This document shows, piece by piece, positions 32,018 to 40,128 of a stretch of 64,000 nucleotides of DNA. The notes under the pieces were generated by a model that was given only the letters and a program-made list of their open reading frames with translations, was not told the origin of the DNA and did no database searches. The translations under genes and the position numbers were made by a program. This DNA is from Nocardia thailandica NBRC 100428 (GTDB lineage: Bacteria > Actinomycetota > Actinomycetes > Mycobacteriales > Mycobacteriaceae). The stretch lies in contig NZ_BAGK01000038.1 in the NCBI RefSeq assembly GCF_000308795.1, positions 24,190 to 88,189 of the forward strand, written 5' to 3'. Every line of letters begins with the position of its first letter. Position 1 is the stretch's first letter.

Positions 32018-32203
32018 ATGGCCAAGAAAGCACTGGTCAACAAGGCCAACGCCAAGCCGAAGTTCGCGGTCCGCGCCTACACCCGCTGCCAGCGTTGCGG
32101 CCGGCCCCACGCGGTCTACCGCAAGTTCGGCCTGTGCCGCGTGTGCCTGCGCGAGATGGCCCACCGTGGCGAGCTCCCGGGCGTGCACAAGAGCTCCTGG
32201 TGA
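32018..32203 (+). CDS. rpsN: 30S ribosomal protein S14, zinc type
   Basis: 61-residue S14 of the short zinc-binding type. Four cysteines in two CxxC pairs (CQRC near residue 24 and CRVC near 40) bind zinc, and it ends GVHKSSW. It is the last gene of this half of the spc operon and is followed about 45 bp on by a strong terminator. In many relatives the next gene is directly rpsH; here rpsH is about 6.5 kb away. Confidence 0.96.
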   Translation: MAKKALVNKANAKPKFAVRAYTRCQRCGRPHAVYRKFGLCRVCLREMAHRGELPGVHKSSW

Positions 32204-32249
32204 GCCCGCGCTCCTCGTGAGCGCAGCCGCCTAGGCGAATATCGAACGA

Positions 32250-32280
32250 AGGCACGGACTTCCGAGTGGAGTCCGTGCCT
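32250..32280 (+). terminator. rho-independent-type terminator after rpsN
   Basis: An 11-bp perfect stem (aggcacggact at 32250-32260, agtccgtgcct at 32270-32280) with a 9-nt loop is followed by ttcgtgcgttc. It ends the rplN-rpsN unit before the minus-strand vapC. Confidence 0.85.
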
Positions 32281-32307
32281 TTCGTGCGTTCTGTACGCAG
32301 ATTCGGG

Positions 32308-32754
32308 TCAGAGGTCGGCGGGCAGAATTGTGAAGGACCGGTGCGCAGTCAGCGGTGTCAGAGCGCGAAAGTCGCGATGGTCCAGTGTGAGGATCGAGGC
32401 TGTCTCGTACTCTGCGGCCAATGCCACGCAGACAGCGTCGGCGAGATCCAGGTTCAGACTGGGATAGAGAGTCCGCACAGCGTTCGCCTGGTCGAGGACG
32501 TCGGGAGTGAGCACGGCGATCTCGAAGTCGTCGGTTCGGGCTTGCGCGCTGAGGTCTTCGATCATCGTCCTGGCATGGTCGCGACCCAGTTCGCGCCGTC
32601 CGACATGATCGAGTTCAGCGAAGCTCAAAGGCGAGAGCACAACCAAGCCGGCCCGTTCGAGGGAAGCGAAAGCTGCATCGCTTTCCGGGGCCGAAGTATC
32701 GAACGCGGCGATCAGGCCGGAGGTATCGGCGATGACAATGCCGGTTCCGGTCAC
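32308..32754 (-). CDS. vapC: VapC-type PIN-domain ribonuclease toxin
   Basis: 148-residue PIN-domain protein, probably an Mg-dependent RNase toxin of a type II toxin-antitoxin pair. Acidic residues typical of the PIN site are visible: Asp near 10 in VIADTSGL, Glu in SFAELDHV, Asp in LDLADAVCVAL and Asp in LTLDHRDF. It starts GTG 32754, overlapping the upstream antitoxin stop by GTGA. It is the first gene of the insert that splits the spc operon. Confidence 0.88.
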   Translation of the reverse strand: MTGTGIVIADTSGLIAAFDTSAPESDAAFASLERAGLVVLSPLSFAELDHVGRRELGRDHARTMIEDLSAQARTDDFEIAVLTPDVLDQANAVRTLYPSLNLDLADAVCVALAAEYETASILTLDHRDFRALTPLTAHRSFTILPADL

Positions 32755-32984
32755 GCGGCGCCGTCTTCGGCGACGATCTCCTCGGTCCGGGCGGCGAGTG
32801 TCGGGTCGCCGCTGGCGAAGCGGCGCAGGCGCAGCGGTGCGGATCGCCGACGCAACCGCATCGCGGCCAAGTGGATCGCCTCACGGATGATCTCCGCCTC
32901 GCTCGCGTCCGAGTTCGCAGCGGCATCTTTGATAACCGCGAGGTCGTCGGCGTCGGCGTAAACCATCGTCCGCTTGAGAGGCAT
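32751..32984 (-). CDS. vapB: VapB-like ribbon-helix-helix antitoxin
   Basis: 77-residue small protein. Its N-terminus MPLKRTMVYADADDLAVIKD, then EIIREAIHLAAMRLRR, fits a ribbon-helix-helix DNA-binding antitoxin, with a C-terminal tail that would bind VapC. I chose ATG 32984; a longer frame to 33113 would run through the AT-rich promoter. It overlaps vapC by 4 bp. Autorepression through the palindromic start region is inferred. Confidence 0.82.
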   Translation of the reverse strand: MPLKRTMVYADADDLAVIKDAAANSDASEAEIIREAIHLAAMRLRRRSAPLRLRRFASGDPTLAARTEEIVAEDGAA

Positions 32985-33006
32985 ATGTGTATTGTCGCAT
33001 ATATGC
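32981..33006. promoter_or_regulatory. vapB start-region palindrome / operator
   Basis: gcatatgtgt then attgtcgcatatatgc forms an interrupted palindrome (GCATAT facing ATATGC) that overlaps the vapB start and is much more AT-rich than its surroundings. It fits a -10 region plus an operator for VapBC autorepression. Confidence 0.6.
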
Positions 33007-33152
33007 CAGGCTGCCGACAGGTCGGCGTAGTCGAATCGCCCCGCCGCTGGCAACAAATACCGCGCGGCCGCTGTCGCGGGTGGGGACGCGCTTCCTGTGG
33101 GTCGGGCATCCATGGGTGAAATATTGTGATTTCACTACTGGGGCGCCCTGTG

Positions 33153-33401
33153 ATGGTGTTCCCTATGCGGATGACGAAGAAGCTCGCCGCCGCCACCGCC
33201 CTCTCCTGCGCCCTGCTGGCCGCCCCCGCTACCGCCTCGGCCGCCCCCGTCGACGCGATCGCCGGCTCCGGTTCCGGCCAGGGCGGCGGCTCCGGCTCCT
33301 CGGAAACCCAGCTGATCTGCTCGCCGGTCGCCCAGCTCCTGTTCGCCACCGGCAGCGTCGAGAAGCCCGCGCTCTACGACCTGCTCTGCCTGTTCAGCTG
33401 A
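33153..33401 (+). CDS. small secreted protein, paralogue 1
   Basis: 82-residue secreted protein, function not recognised. Signal peptide MRMTKKLAAATALSCALLAA to ATASA, then a Gly/Ser-rich linker, then a short C-terminal module LICSPVAQLLFATGSVEKPA ending in CLFS with two Cys. The same module occurs in the protein at 33964-34176 (VLCSPIGGLLVAVGSAENP), so these are tandem paralogues. ATG 33153 has GGGGCG 8 bp upstream; ATG 33165 or 33171 are also possible. Confidence 0.7.
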   Translation: MVFPMRMTKKLAAATALSCALLAAPATASAAPVDAIAGSGSGQGGGSGSSETQLICSPVAQLLFATGSVEKPALYDLLCLFS

Positions 33402-33516
33402 GTCGGGTCCTTCGGCCCGGCCTCGTCGAGCGGCGCGGCGCGCCGGCTCCGCCACCCGAACCGTCCCGCTCGGGTCTGCGGGGAAGCCGGCGCGGACGTC
33501 GGCGCTCGGCCGCCGG

Positions 33517-33783
33517 CTACCAGGGCAGGCAGCCGGCCATCTTGAGGCGGGTGGCGAGGCCGGAGCCGACGACCGTGCTCGATCCGCCGCCCTTGGCCAG
33601 GACCGACAGCAGGAGGTCGACGCCGAGGCCGGCGCCGATCGAGCAGCCCAGCAGGTTGATGTCGACGGTGATCCGCTCGTCGGGGGCGCCGGGCAGGGAT
33701 TCGTCGGCGTGCGCGGTGCTCGTGCCCGCGATGGTGGCGACGGTCAGTGCCGCGACGACGATGCCTGCCTTGATGGAACGCAC
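33517..33783 (-). CDS. small secreted protein of unknown function
   Basis: 88-residue protein with a signal peptide (VRSIKAGIVVAALTVATIAG to AHA). The mature part contains a Cys in NLLGCSIGAGLGVDLLLSVL and a second Cys at the C-terminus (KMAGCLPW), suggesting one disulfide. The start is GTG 33783 with a strong AGGAGG 8-9 bp upstream. It lies between the two paralogous plus-strand secreted proteins; the gene is not recognised. Confidence 0.72.
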   Translation of the reverse strand: MRSIKAGIVVAALTVATIAGTSTAHADESLPGAPDERITVDINLLGCSIGAGLGVDLLLSVLAKGGGSSTVVGSGLATRLKMAGCLPW

Positions 33784-33963
33784 CTGGGGTCCTCCTCGGT
33801 TTCGCGAATCTCGTGACGCGGCGGAAGGATCCGCCGCCACTCCTTTGTTGACCGACCGGCCCGTCCGGAAACCCGCCGGTCGTGTCCCCCGGAAATCGGG
33901 GTCGTGTCTCCCGACGCGAGCGCCGATACGTTGAGCGGCGTCACTCGTTCGGAAGGATCGCCC

Positions 33964-34176
33964 ATGAGAACTCTCGCCGTCACCGCCGCGCTCGCCGCCG
34001 CCCTGATCGCCGCGGGTCCCGCCGTCGCCACCGCGTCACCCGCCCAGCCCGTCGCGGGAACCGGCTCGTCCTCGCTGGACGTGCTGTGCTCCCCGATCGG
34101 CGGTCTGCTCGTCGCCGTCGGCAGCGCCGAGAACCCGTACGGCCCGCTGCTGACCGGGGTCTGCCTCACCCGCTGA
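33964..34176 (+). CDS. small secreted protein, paralogue 2
   Basis: 70-residue secreted protein: signal peptide MRTLAVTAALAAALIAA to ATA, then SPAQPVAGTGSSSLDV and a two-Cys module (VLCSPIGGLLVAVGSAENP, then GVCLTR). The module matches the one in the protein at 33153-33401, so both arose by duplication. ATG 33964 has GGAAGGA about 9 bp upstream. Function unknown. Confidence 0.7.
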   Translation: MRTLAVTAALAAALIAAGPAVATASPAQPVAGTGSSSLDVLCSPIGGLLVAVGSAENPYGPLLTGVCLTR

Positions 34177-34203
34177 CCGAGCACACGGCCCCGGTGATGT
34201 CGC

Positions 34204-34986
34204 CTAATACGCCCGGGACAGGCGGCTGCCGAACAGGGCGATGTGGCTCGCGATGCGGTGCTGGAGTTCGGCGGGCGGGCCCGGGATGACGGTGAATTCC
34301 TGGGCGTCGTGATGCTGGAGCAGATACCGGCCGTCGTCGGGGTAGTCGAGCCACAGGAAGGCGCGGCCGTCGGTGCTCGGCCGGGCGTCGACCTGGAATC
34401 CCGGGTACACCGTGATCTCCCCGGTGCCGACGCGGGGACGGCGGAAGAAACGCTGGAGCTGCTCGACGGGCGAGAGGCGGGTCGGGTGCCTGCTGTGTAC
34501 CGGGAGGTCGAGGTCGGCGCGGCGACCCTCGAAGCGCGGCGTCCGCCCGCCGGGCACGCGGGGGAGGTGCGCGACGATCCGCGCGGGCAGGCTCTCCGGG
34601 TCGATCGCGGACAGCGTGACGCGTCCGCCGTACTCGCGGTCCGGCCCCGGTTCCTGGGTCGCCAGCACGCAGCGGTCACCGGCCAACCCCGCGAACACCC
34701 GGACGACCTCGGTCTGACCCGGCCCGTGGATGCCCTCGATCTCCACCCGCACCTGCGGTTCCAGCAGCACGCCGACGGCGGCGTGCACCTCGCGGTCGTA
34801 CCACCGCCGCAACTCCCGCGCCGCCGCGTTGCGCCGCCCCCGGTGCACCTCGGCCGTCTCCGCGAACTCCGGTTGCCAGCTCAGCGGATACGGCCAGCGA
34901 TCGCGGCCGTGCGCTTCGAGCACGAGCGAGAACGCGAGCGGATCGAATTCCCAGCGACCCCCCGGCGCGCCGGCACGCGAGTTCAC
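34204..34986 (-). CDS. EspG-like ESX secretion-associated chaperone (copy 1)
   Basis: 260-residue protein of the EspG family, cytosolic chaperones that bind PE/PPE-type substrates for type VII secretion. Typical N-terminal strand-helix is WEFDPLAFSLVLEAHGRDRW. The central and C-terminal parts include RRFFRRPRVGTGEITVYPG and WLDYPDDGRYLLQHH. It starts GTG 34986, overlapping the upstream substrate-like gene by GTGA. Four minus-strand genes (lipoprotein, 128-aa protein, 460-aa protein, EspG) form one operon. A second EspG at 49064-49861 is likewise GTGA-coupled to a large ESX substrate. Confidence 0.82.
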   Translation of the reverse strand: MNSRAGAPGGRWEFDPLAFSLVLEAHGRDRWPYPLSWQPEFAETAEVHRGRRNAAARELRRWYDREVHAAVGVLLEPQVRVEIEGIHGPGQTEVVRVFAGLAGDRCVLATQEPGPDREYGGRVTLSAIDPESLPARIVAHLPRVPGGRTPRFEGRRADLDLPVHSRHPTRLSPVEQLQRFFRRPRVGTGEITVYPGFQVDARPSTDGRAFLWLDYPDDGRYLLQHHDAQEFTVIPGPPAELQHRIASHIALFGSRLSRAY

Positions 34987-36365
34987 CCGCCGATCACCCC
35001 ACCCGCGGGCAGCGTCGGCGGGAGCTTGCCGATCAGTTCGGTCTCCCGGTCCTGCACCAGGTAGTCCGGCGTCTTGTGCTCGTTCTCGTCGTCCTTGCCG
35101 CCCGCGCCCCGGCCGCCGCCCATCATGCCCGGCATGCCGCTCATCCCGCGTGCGCCCGACGCGCCCGCCCCGGTGCGTGCCCCGGCGCCCGCCGCGCCTG
35201 CCGCGCCCGGCGCGGCAGCGACGCTGCGCCCGGCGCCCGGGGTTCCCGCACCCGGGACCCCCGCGCCGGGCGTGCCGGAACCCGGCGACCCCGCACCCGG
35301 CGGCCCGCCGGTCTTGTTGTCGCCCGGCGTGTTCGGGGTGCCGGTGGTGTCCGGCGTGGTCGCGGCCGGTGTGGTCGACGACGGATCGGTGCTGCTCGGA
35401 TTCGTGTCGGTGTCCCCGGTATCGGTGTCGTCGTCGGACGGGTCGTCGGTGGTGTCGGTCGACTGCGGCGTGGTGGCCGCCGGGTTCTCGCCGGTGCCCG
35501 CCGGCGCCGTCGACGGGACACCGGAGTTGTTGCTGCCGTTCCCGTTTCCGTTCCCGGTGCCGTCGCCGTTGTTCCCGTCGCCCGGACCGGTACTGGGACT
35601 GCTCACGGTGTTCTGCGGCACCGGCAGCACCGGCGTGTGGCTGTCGACGGTGGTCGACCCCGGCTGGTAGGTGCCGATCATGAACAACTGCGCGTCCGCC
35701 TGCGCCTCGTTCGCGCGATGCTTGGCGGCCTTCACCACGCCGTTGCCCGGAATGTGGCCGACGAACTCGTCGAAGCTCGACACCTCCTCCGGCTTCGGGA
35801 TCGCGATCTTCGCCTGCCCGAGCAGGCCCTCCATGTGATCGATCCCGTTCGCGACGAGCTGGAACGCCGTCGGCAGCTTCCCCGCCTCGGTCGTATAGGA
35901 CTTGATCGCCTCGATCGCCGCGGTCCCCGAGGTGCCCGACCACTTCTCCGACAGCACCCGCTCGAAACTCGTCCGGTAGTTGTCCACCGCGGCCTGGGTG
36001 CCTGTGGTGAGCCGCCGCCAGGCGTCCGCGCCCGCGTTCACCTCACCCGCCGAGACCCCGGCCTGCCCGTCCTTGCCGTTCAGCGCCTCCCAGATCTGCT
36101 GATGCGTCCAGGTGCTGAACTCCTCGGGCGCGGTCACGGCCTTGCCGTCCATGGTCAGCCCCGCCCCCGCGGCCAGGCGGGAGAACTCGCTGGTGATGAT
36201 GTCGCGGTCACCCTGCCAGGTCTGCTTGCCCTGCTCGTCGAGGGTGGCACGGTTCCCGTCGGCCTCCCTGGAGGCGTTGTAGTTCTTGAAGACCTTCCAG
36301 CCACCCAGCGTGCCGACATCCACGAAGAACTCGCCGACATCCTCACCCCAGTCGAGGAACCCCAT
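34983..36365 (-). CDS. ESX (type VII) substrate-like protein with Thr/Pro/Gly-rich tail
   Basis: 460 residues. The N-terminal half (about 1-225) is helical with a WxG-type turn (EKWSGTSGTAAIEAIKSY, about 140). It is followed by low-complexity Asn/Gly, Thr/Asp and Gly/Ala/Pro stretches (about 255-430). A short conserved-looking end is LVQDRETELIGKLPPTLPAG. The plan resembles PPE-like ESX substrates with disordered tails. It starts at ATG overlapping the previous stop (TGATG) and ends overlapping espG (GTGA), the coupling expected for a substrate and its chaperone. No signal peptide. Partner specificity is inferred. Confidence 0.7.
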   Translation of the reverse strand: MGFLDWGEDVGEFFVDVGTLGGWKVFKNYNASREADGNRATLDEQGKQTWQGDRDIITSEFSRLAAGAGLTMDGKAVTAPEEFSTWTHQQIWEALNGKDGQAGVSAGEVNAGADAWRRLTTGTQAAVDNYRTSFERVLSEKWSGTSGTAAIEAIKSYTTEAGKLPTAFQLVANGIDHMEGLLGQAKIAIPKPEEVSSFDEFVGHIPGNGVVKAAKHRANEAQADAQLFMIGTYQPGSTTVDSHTPVLPVPQNTVSSPSTGPGDGNNGDGTGNGNGNGSNNSGVPSTAPAGTGENPAATTPQSTDTTDDPSDDDTDTGDTDTNPSSTDPSSTTPAATTPDTTGTPNTPGDNKTGGPPGAGSPGSGTPGAGVPGAGTPGAGRSVAAAPGAAGAAGAGARTGAGASGARGMSGMPGMMGGGRGAGGKDDENEHKTPDYLVQDRETELIGKLPPTLPAGGVIGG

Positions 36366-36751
36366 CAGATGCCCTCCCCGTTCGCGCCCAAAGCGCCCGC
36401 GGTCTGCTGGTCGACGGCCTGGAGCTTGCCGATGGCGGCCAGGAAAGTGTCCCGCTGGTCGCGGGCTATGGAGATGTGCTGGTCCAGGCGTTTGGTTGCG
36501 GAGTCGCCGCCGGTTCCGCCGGCGACTGCCTTTTGCTCGAGTTTCTGGCGGATCAACTTTGCGGAGGGTAGGTCGCCCCATCCCGTCAGATGCTCCAGTT
36601 TGCTCGCCACGAGCTTCTGCGACTCGAGTTCGGTGATGTAGGCGCTGACCACGTTGGCGATGGACTGACCGAGGTCCTCCTCGATCTTGAATTCGCCGCT
36701 GATGGCCTGCTGCTTCATGTTCCGCCAGTACGTGGCTTGGTCTTCCGTCAT
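36365..36751 (-). CDS. small helical ESX-associated protein
   Basis: 128-residue, almost entirely helical, charged protein without signal peptide (MTEDQATYWRNMKQQAISGE to TAGALGANGEGI). It is not recognised in detail, but size, helicity and operon position (between a DUF3558-type lipoprotein and an ESX substrate) suggest a PE- or WXG-like partner. No clear WxG is present; LTGWGDLP is the nearest. ATG 36751 has GGGGGGAC upstream; a longer frame from 36823 would overlap the lipoprotein gene. Confidence 0.65.
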   Translation of the reverse strand: MTEDQATYWRNMKQQAISGEFKIEEDLGQSIANVVSAYITELESQKLVASKLEHLTGWGDLPSAKLIRQKLEQKAVAGGTGGDSATKRLDQHISIARDQRDTFLAAIGKLQAVDQQTAGALGANGEGI

Positions 36752-36770
36752 CGTCGTGTCCCCCCAACTT

Positions 36771-37337
36771 CTACTTCGGCAGATGCGGTTCCAGTGCGAC
36801 GGCGTACTTCTCGGCCTGCTCACACAGATCCCCGACCCGAGGCCCTTCGGTGCTCAGCCAAGACGCGGTTACCTCGAACATGCCCTGCTGCGCGTCGAAA
36901 CCGACATAGCAGATGTCCGGAGTCGCGTTCTCCTTGAAGACCAGGCCACGGCGGCCGTTGACGGTCGTTTCGCGGAGGACGGTGACCGATTCCTTGGTGC
37001 GGGCCTGGTCGAGCGTATGGCTCGTCGAACCGACGCCGACCATGCGTCGCCCCGACCCGTACCGATTGTCGGACGGTGCCCAGTCGCAGATCCGCCACGC
37101 CGAGACACCGCTCGGCGGGTCCGTGGTAACCAACTTCGTCGCCGGATCCAGCCCCGCCCCCCGCAGCGCGTCGTCGGACAACGCCCCCCGGCACGGGTTG
37201 AACACCTCGATCTTGTCCAGGTCGCGCACGGTCGTGGTCGGCCCGGCCGATCCGTCCGTGGTGGTCCCGCACCCGGCGAGCACGGCCGCCCCGACCGCGG
37301 CGCAGACCGCCACCCGCCTCACCGCATCGCTTCGCAC
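36771..37337 (-). CDS. DUF3558-type lipoprotein
   Basis: 188-residue lipoprotein with signal and lipobox VLAGC (Cys about 23). The mature domain fits the DUF3558 family common in Nocardia: FNPCRGALSDDALRGAGLDP, then WRICDWAPSDNRYGSGRRMV and CYVGFDAQQGMFEVTAS. Four Cys in the mature part probably form two disulfides. It is first in the four-gene ESX-associated operon and may be a surface or envelope partner. Molecular function of the family is unknown. Confidence 0.78.
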   Translation of the reverse strand: MRSDAVRRVAVCAAVGAAVLAGCGTTTDGSAGPTTTVRDLDKIEVFNPCRGALSDDALRGAGLDPATKLVTTDPPSGVSAWRICDWAPSDNRYGSGRRMVGVGSTSHTLDQARTKESVTVLRETTVNGRRGLVFKENATPDICYVGFDAQQGMFEVTASWLSTEGPRVGDLCEQAEKYAVALEPHLPK

Positions 37338-37718
37338 AGCACTCCCTACCTGGTCGAACCCGAACAGCTCCCCGCCCTACAGAGGTTGGACGCGTCCCGG
37401 CCCCGATCGGTTCCCTCCGGATCGTGACGGGTTCCCATCAAACCACGGCACGGTCCGCGGGGTGGGGGGCGTCACGGGCGGGCGGGGGAGTGTGCCGGCT
37501 CACCGTGGGGATGTCCGTCGCGAATTCTTCCGGTTAACAGCCGGTTTCGCGATGTGATGTGTGCCTGAGATTTCTCGCAGAACCACTTTTATCGGTGGCC
37601 GGGGTTCCGGGGCGCCGCTACCGTCGGGATGATCGCGTGATCGAAAAAGCGCGCATTCGGGTGTCGAAGACGATCCCTGATCCGAGGAATTGCAGTCGGC
37701 GACAGAGGATGTGGAATT
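37338..37718. other. intergenic region between divergent genes
   Basis: 381 bp between the DUF3558-type lipoprotein gene and the DUF1275 gene must hold both promoters. A short inverted repeat ccggttaacagccgg (about 37529-37543) and an AT-richer stretch gatcgaaaaagcgcgc (about 37640) are visible. No convincing gene, RNA or known operator was seen. Confidence 0.5.
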
Positions 37719-38441
37719 GTGACGGCGACCACGGAGCTGATCAGGAGTGATGCGGGCGACAAGGCGCCGCTACGAGGGATTCCCGCGGGCGCGATGCCGC
37801 TCGTCGCGTTTCTCTCGATGCTGGCCGGATTCATCGGCGCGGCCGCGTACACGCATTCCGACGGCTATTTCGTGACATTCATGACCGGTAATTCCGAGCG
37901 AGGCGTGCTCGGCTGGTTCGACGGCGACCATCTGCTGGCCGCGGGCGCGGCGACCCTGCTGTTCTCGTTCGGGCTCGGGGTGTTCGTCGCCTCGCTGCTG
38001 CGCAGGCGGCTGTGGGACAACAGCCAGTACGGCGCGGCCGTGGTGACGACGGCGGCGCTGGTGGTTGCCTCGATGGTGGACATCGCGCTCGACCAGTCCG
38101 GCGGGCAGCGGCTCGGCTTCGTGCCGATCGCGTTCGTCGCGTTCGCCGTCGGCGCGCTGAACACGGCGTTCGTGAAGAACGGGGAGACCAGCGTGCCGCT
38201 GAGCTACGTGACCGGCACGGTCGTGAAGCTGGGGCAGGGCATCGAGCGCCACGTCAGCGGCGGGAGCGCCCGCGACTGGCTCGGCTACGGCCTGCAGTAC
38301 GGGTCGTTCGCGGCGGGCGCGCTGCTCGGCGGGGTGACCGGCCGGATCGTGGGCGGTGAGATGATGCTGATCGTCGCCACAGGCGTCTCGGCCACGGCGG
38401 TGGCCCTGACCGCGCGGTCCCGCGAGGGCGTCCCCGCCTGA
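37719..38441 (+). CDS. DUF1275 (YoaK-like) membrane protein
   Basis: 240-residue protein with six hydrophobic segments and the family segments SDGYFVTFMTGNSERG (about 47) and PLSYVTGTVVKLGQG (about 155). YoaK/DUF1275 proteins are inner-membrane proteins of unknown function, suggested to be transporters. The start is GTG 37719. It is the last gene in the block that separates the two spc half-operons. Confidence 0.82.
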   Translation: MTATTELIRSDAGDKAPLRGIPAGAMPLVAFLSMLAGFIGAAAYTHSDGYFVTFMTGNSERGVLGWFDGDHLLAAGAATLLFSFGLGVFVASLLRRRLWDNSQYGAAVVTTAALVVASMVDIALDQSGGQRLGFVPIAFVAFAVGALNTAFVKNGETSVPLSYVTGTVVKLGQGIERHVSGGSARDWLGYGLQYGSFAAGALLGGVTGRIVGGEMMLIVATGVSATAVALTARSREGVPA

Positions 38442-38489
38442 CCGGCGGTCGGGCGTGTCGCCGCAGGTCGGCGCGGCGAGCCCCGGATT

Positions 38490-38531
38490 TTGCCCTGGTC
38501 ACGGCATTGTCTACACTAGACCGGTTGCCTG
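38490..38531 (+). promoter_or_regulatory. promoter of rpsH operon, second half of spc
   Basis: A -35-like TTGCCC (38490-38495), 16-bp spacer and -10-like TACACT (38512-38517) lie within ctacactagaccggttgcct, identical to the rplN promoter core at 30584. A leader of about 190 nt follows before rpsH. Confidence 0.75.
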
Positions 38532-38718
38532 GGCACTTCTGTGTCCGCGTTCGGGTTCTGTGCCGGACTCGGACCGCCCGGGCGCCGAGGACTCCCAGTG
38601 AGATCTCATCCGGTCGGCAAGTGTCGGCCGGGCCAGCCGAATTGCTGTAGGCCCACGGTCGATGCCCTGGCATCGGTGCTGCATGGGAACCGCAGCGAGA
38701 AAGGTGTCAGGTCTAACC

Positions 38719-39117
38719 ATGACCATGACTGATCCGATCGCAGACTTCCTCACGCGTCTGCGCAACGCCAACTCGGCGTACCACGATCAGGTGAAGGCTC
38801 CGCACTCCAAGCTCAAGGCGAACATCGCCGAGATCCTGAAGCGCGAGGGTTACATCGCCGATTACCGCACCGAGGACGCCCAGGTCGGCAAGACCCTGAT
38901 CGTCGACCTCAAGTACGGCCCCAGCCGCGAGCGCTCCCTGCAGGGCCTGCGCCGCGTGTCGAAGCCGGGTCTGCGGGTGTACGCGAAGTCCACCAACCTG
39001 CCCAAGGTCCTCGGCGGCCTCGGCGTGGCGATCATCTCCACGTCGACCGGTCTGCTCACCGACCGTCAGGCATCCAAAGCCGGCGTGGGCGGCGAAGTCC
39101 TCGCCTACGTCTGGTAA
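38719..39117 (+). CDS. rpsH: 30S ribosomal protein S8
   Basis: 132-residue S8, which binds central-domain 16S rRNA and, in other bacteria, can repress its own operon. Typical sequence is [20 protein letters not shown] at the start and [20 protein letters not shown] near the end. ATG 38719 gives the usual MTMTDP start; ATG 38725 is the alternative. It restarts the interrupted spc operon from its own promoter. Confidence 0.97.
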   Translation: MTMTDPIADFLTRLRNANSAYHDQVKAPHSKLKANIAEILKREGYIADYRTEDAQVGKTLIVDLKYGPSRERSLQGLRRVSKPGLRVYAKSTNLPKVLGGLGVAIISTSTGLLTDRQASKAGVGGEVLAYVW

Positions 39118-39132
39118 GGGAGGTCAGAGACA

Positions 39133-39672
39133 ATGTCGCGTATCGGTAAGAAGCCGATCGAAATTCCCGCCGGTGTCGATGTCACCATCGACGGCCAGGT
39201 CGTGACCGTCAAGGGCCCGAAGGGCACGCTGACCCACACCGTCGCCGAGCCGATCGTCGTCGTCAAGGGCGAGGGCAACGAGCTCGAGGTGCAGCGTCCG
39301 AACGACGAGCGGGCCAACCGCTCCCTGCACGGCCTCACCCGTACCCTGATCGCCAACAACATCGAGGGCGTCACCAAGGGCTACGAGAAGAAGATGGAAA
39401 TCTTCGGTGTCGGTTACCGTGTGGCCGCCAAGGGCTCGAACCTCGAGTTCGCCCTCGGCTACAGCCACCCGGTCCCGATCGAGGCCCCCGAGGGCATCAC
39501 CTTCGCGGTGGAATCGCCCACAAAGTTCTCCGTGTCCGGTATCGACAAGCAGAAGGTCGGCCAGATCTCCGCTGTCATCCACGGACTGCGTAAGCCCGAC
39601 CCGTACAAGGGCAAGGGCATCCGCTACGCCGGCGAGGTCGTTCGCCGCAAGGTCGGAAAGACGGGTAAGTGA
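39133..39672 (+). CDS. rplF: 50S ribosomal protein L6
   Basis: 179 residues, full length for L6 near the sarcin-ricin loop. It starts [20 protein letters not shown] and ends with the conserved [20 protein letters not shown]. It lies 15 bp after rpsH; the ggaggtcaga upstream is a good ribosome site. Confidence 0.97.
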   Translation: MSRIGKKPIEIPAGVDVTIDGQVVTVKGPKGTLTHTVAEPIVVVKGEGNELEVQRPNDERANRSLHGLTRTLIANNIEGVTKGYEKKMEIFGVGYRVAAKGSNLEFALGYSHPVPIEAPEGITFAVESPTKFSVSGIDKQKVGQISAVIHGLRKPDPYKGKGIRYAGEVVRRKVGKTGK

Positions 39673-39674
39673 TC

Positions 39675-40082
39675 ATGGCGCAAACCGAAAACCAGAAGGC
39701 CAAGCGGATCCCGCTGGGCAAGGACGTTTCCACGAAGCGTCGTCTGTCGAAGACCCGCCGTCACTTCCGTCTGCGCAAGAAGGTCGTCGGCACCACCGAG
39801 CGTCCGCGCCTGGTGGTCAACCGCTCCTCGCGCCACCTGCACGCCCAGCTGGTCGACGACTCGGTCGGCAAGACCATCGCCGCCGCGTCCTCGATCGAGG
39901 CCGACGTGCGCGCGCTGGACGGCGACAAGTCGGCCAAGGGTGCCAAGGTCGGTCAGCTGATCGCCGAGCGTGCCAAGGCCGCCGGTATCGAGACGGTCGT
40001 GTTCGACCGTGGTGGTCACGACTACCACGGCCGGATCGCGGCGCTGGCCGATGCCGCTCGTGAAAGCGGGCTGAAGTTCTGA
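39675..40082 (+). CDS. rplR: 50S ribosomal protein L18
   Basis: 135-residue L18, a 5S-rRNA-binding protein. Diagnostic segments are [19 protein letters not shown] and the C-terminal [23 protein letters not shown] 39675 lies 2 bp after the rplF stop; GTG 39669 overlapping that stop (GTGA) is an alternative start. Confidence 0.96.
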   Translation: MAQTENQKAKRIPLGKDVSTKRRLSKTRRHFRLRKKVVGTTERPRLVVNRSSRHLHAQLVDDSVGKTIAAASSIEADVRALDGDKSAKGAKVGQLIAERAKAAGIETVVFDRGGHDYHGRIAALADAARESGLKF

Positions 40083-40128
40083 TGAAGACGCAGCCTGTTA
40101 TCTGCCACATCGAAGAAGGGAACGTCTG

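Noticed and set aside
32266..32961. Plus-strand 231-codon frame over vapBC
   Set aside because: The minus strand encodes PIN-domain and ribbon-helix-helix proteins with GTGA coupling and an AT-rich operator; the plus-strand product matches nothing.
37338..37718. Possible extra copy of the shared ESX promoter element before the DUF3558/EspG operon
   Set aside because: Checked both strands for tctgttgcg and tgtgctcg with the 17-bp spacing; only scattered partial strings such as gtgatgtgtgcc were found.
32308..38441. Insert in the spc operon as an integrated mobile element
   Set aside because: No integrase, transposase, tRNA target or flanking direct repeats were seen, apart from the shared promoter core, and base composition is close to that of the neighbours.
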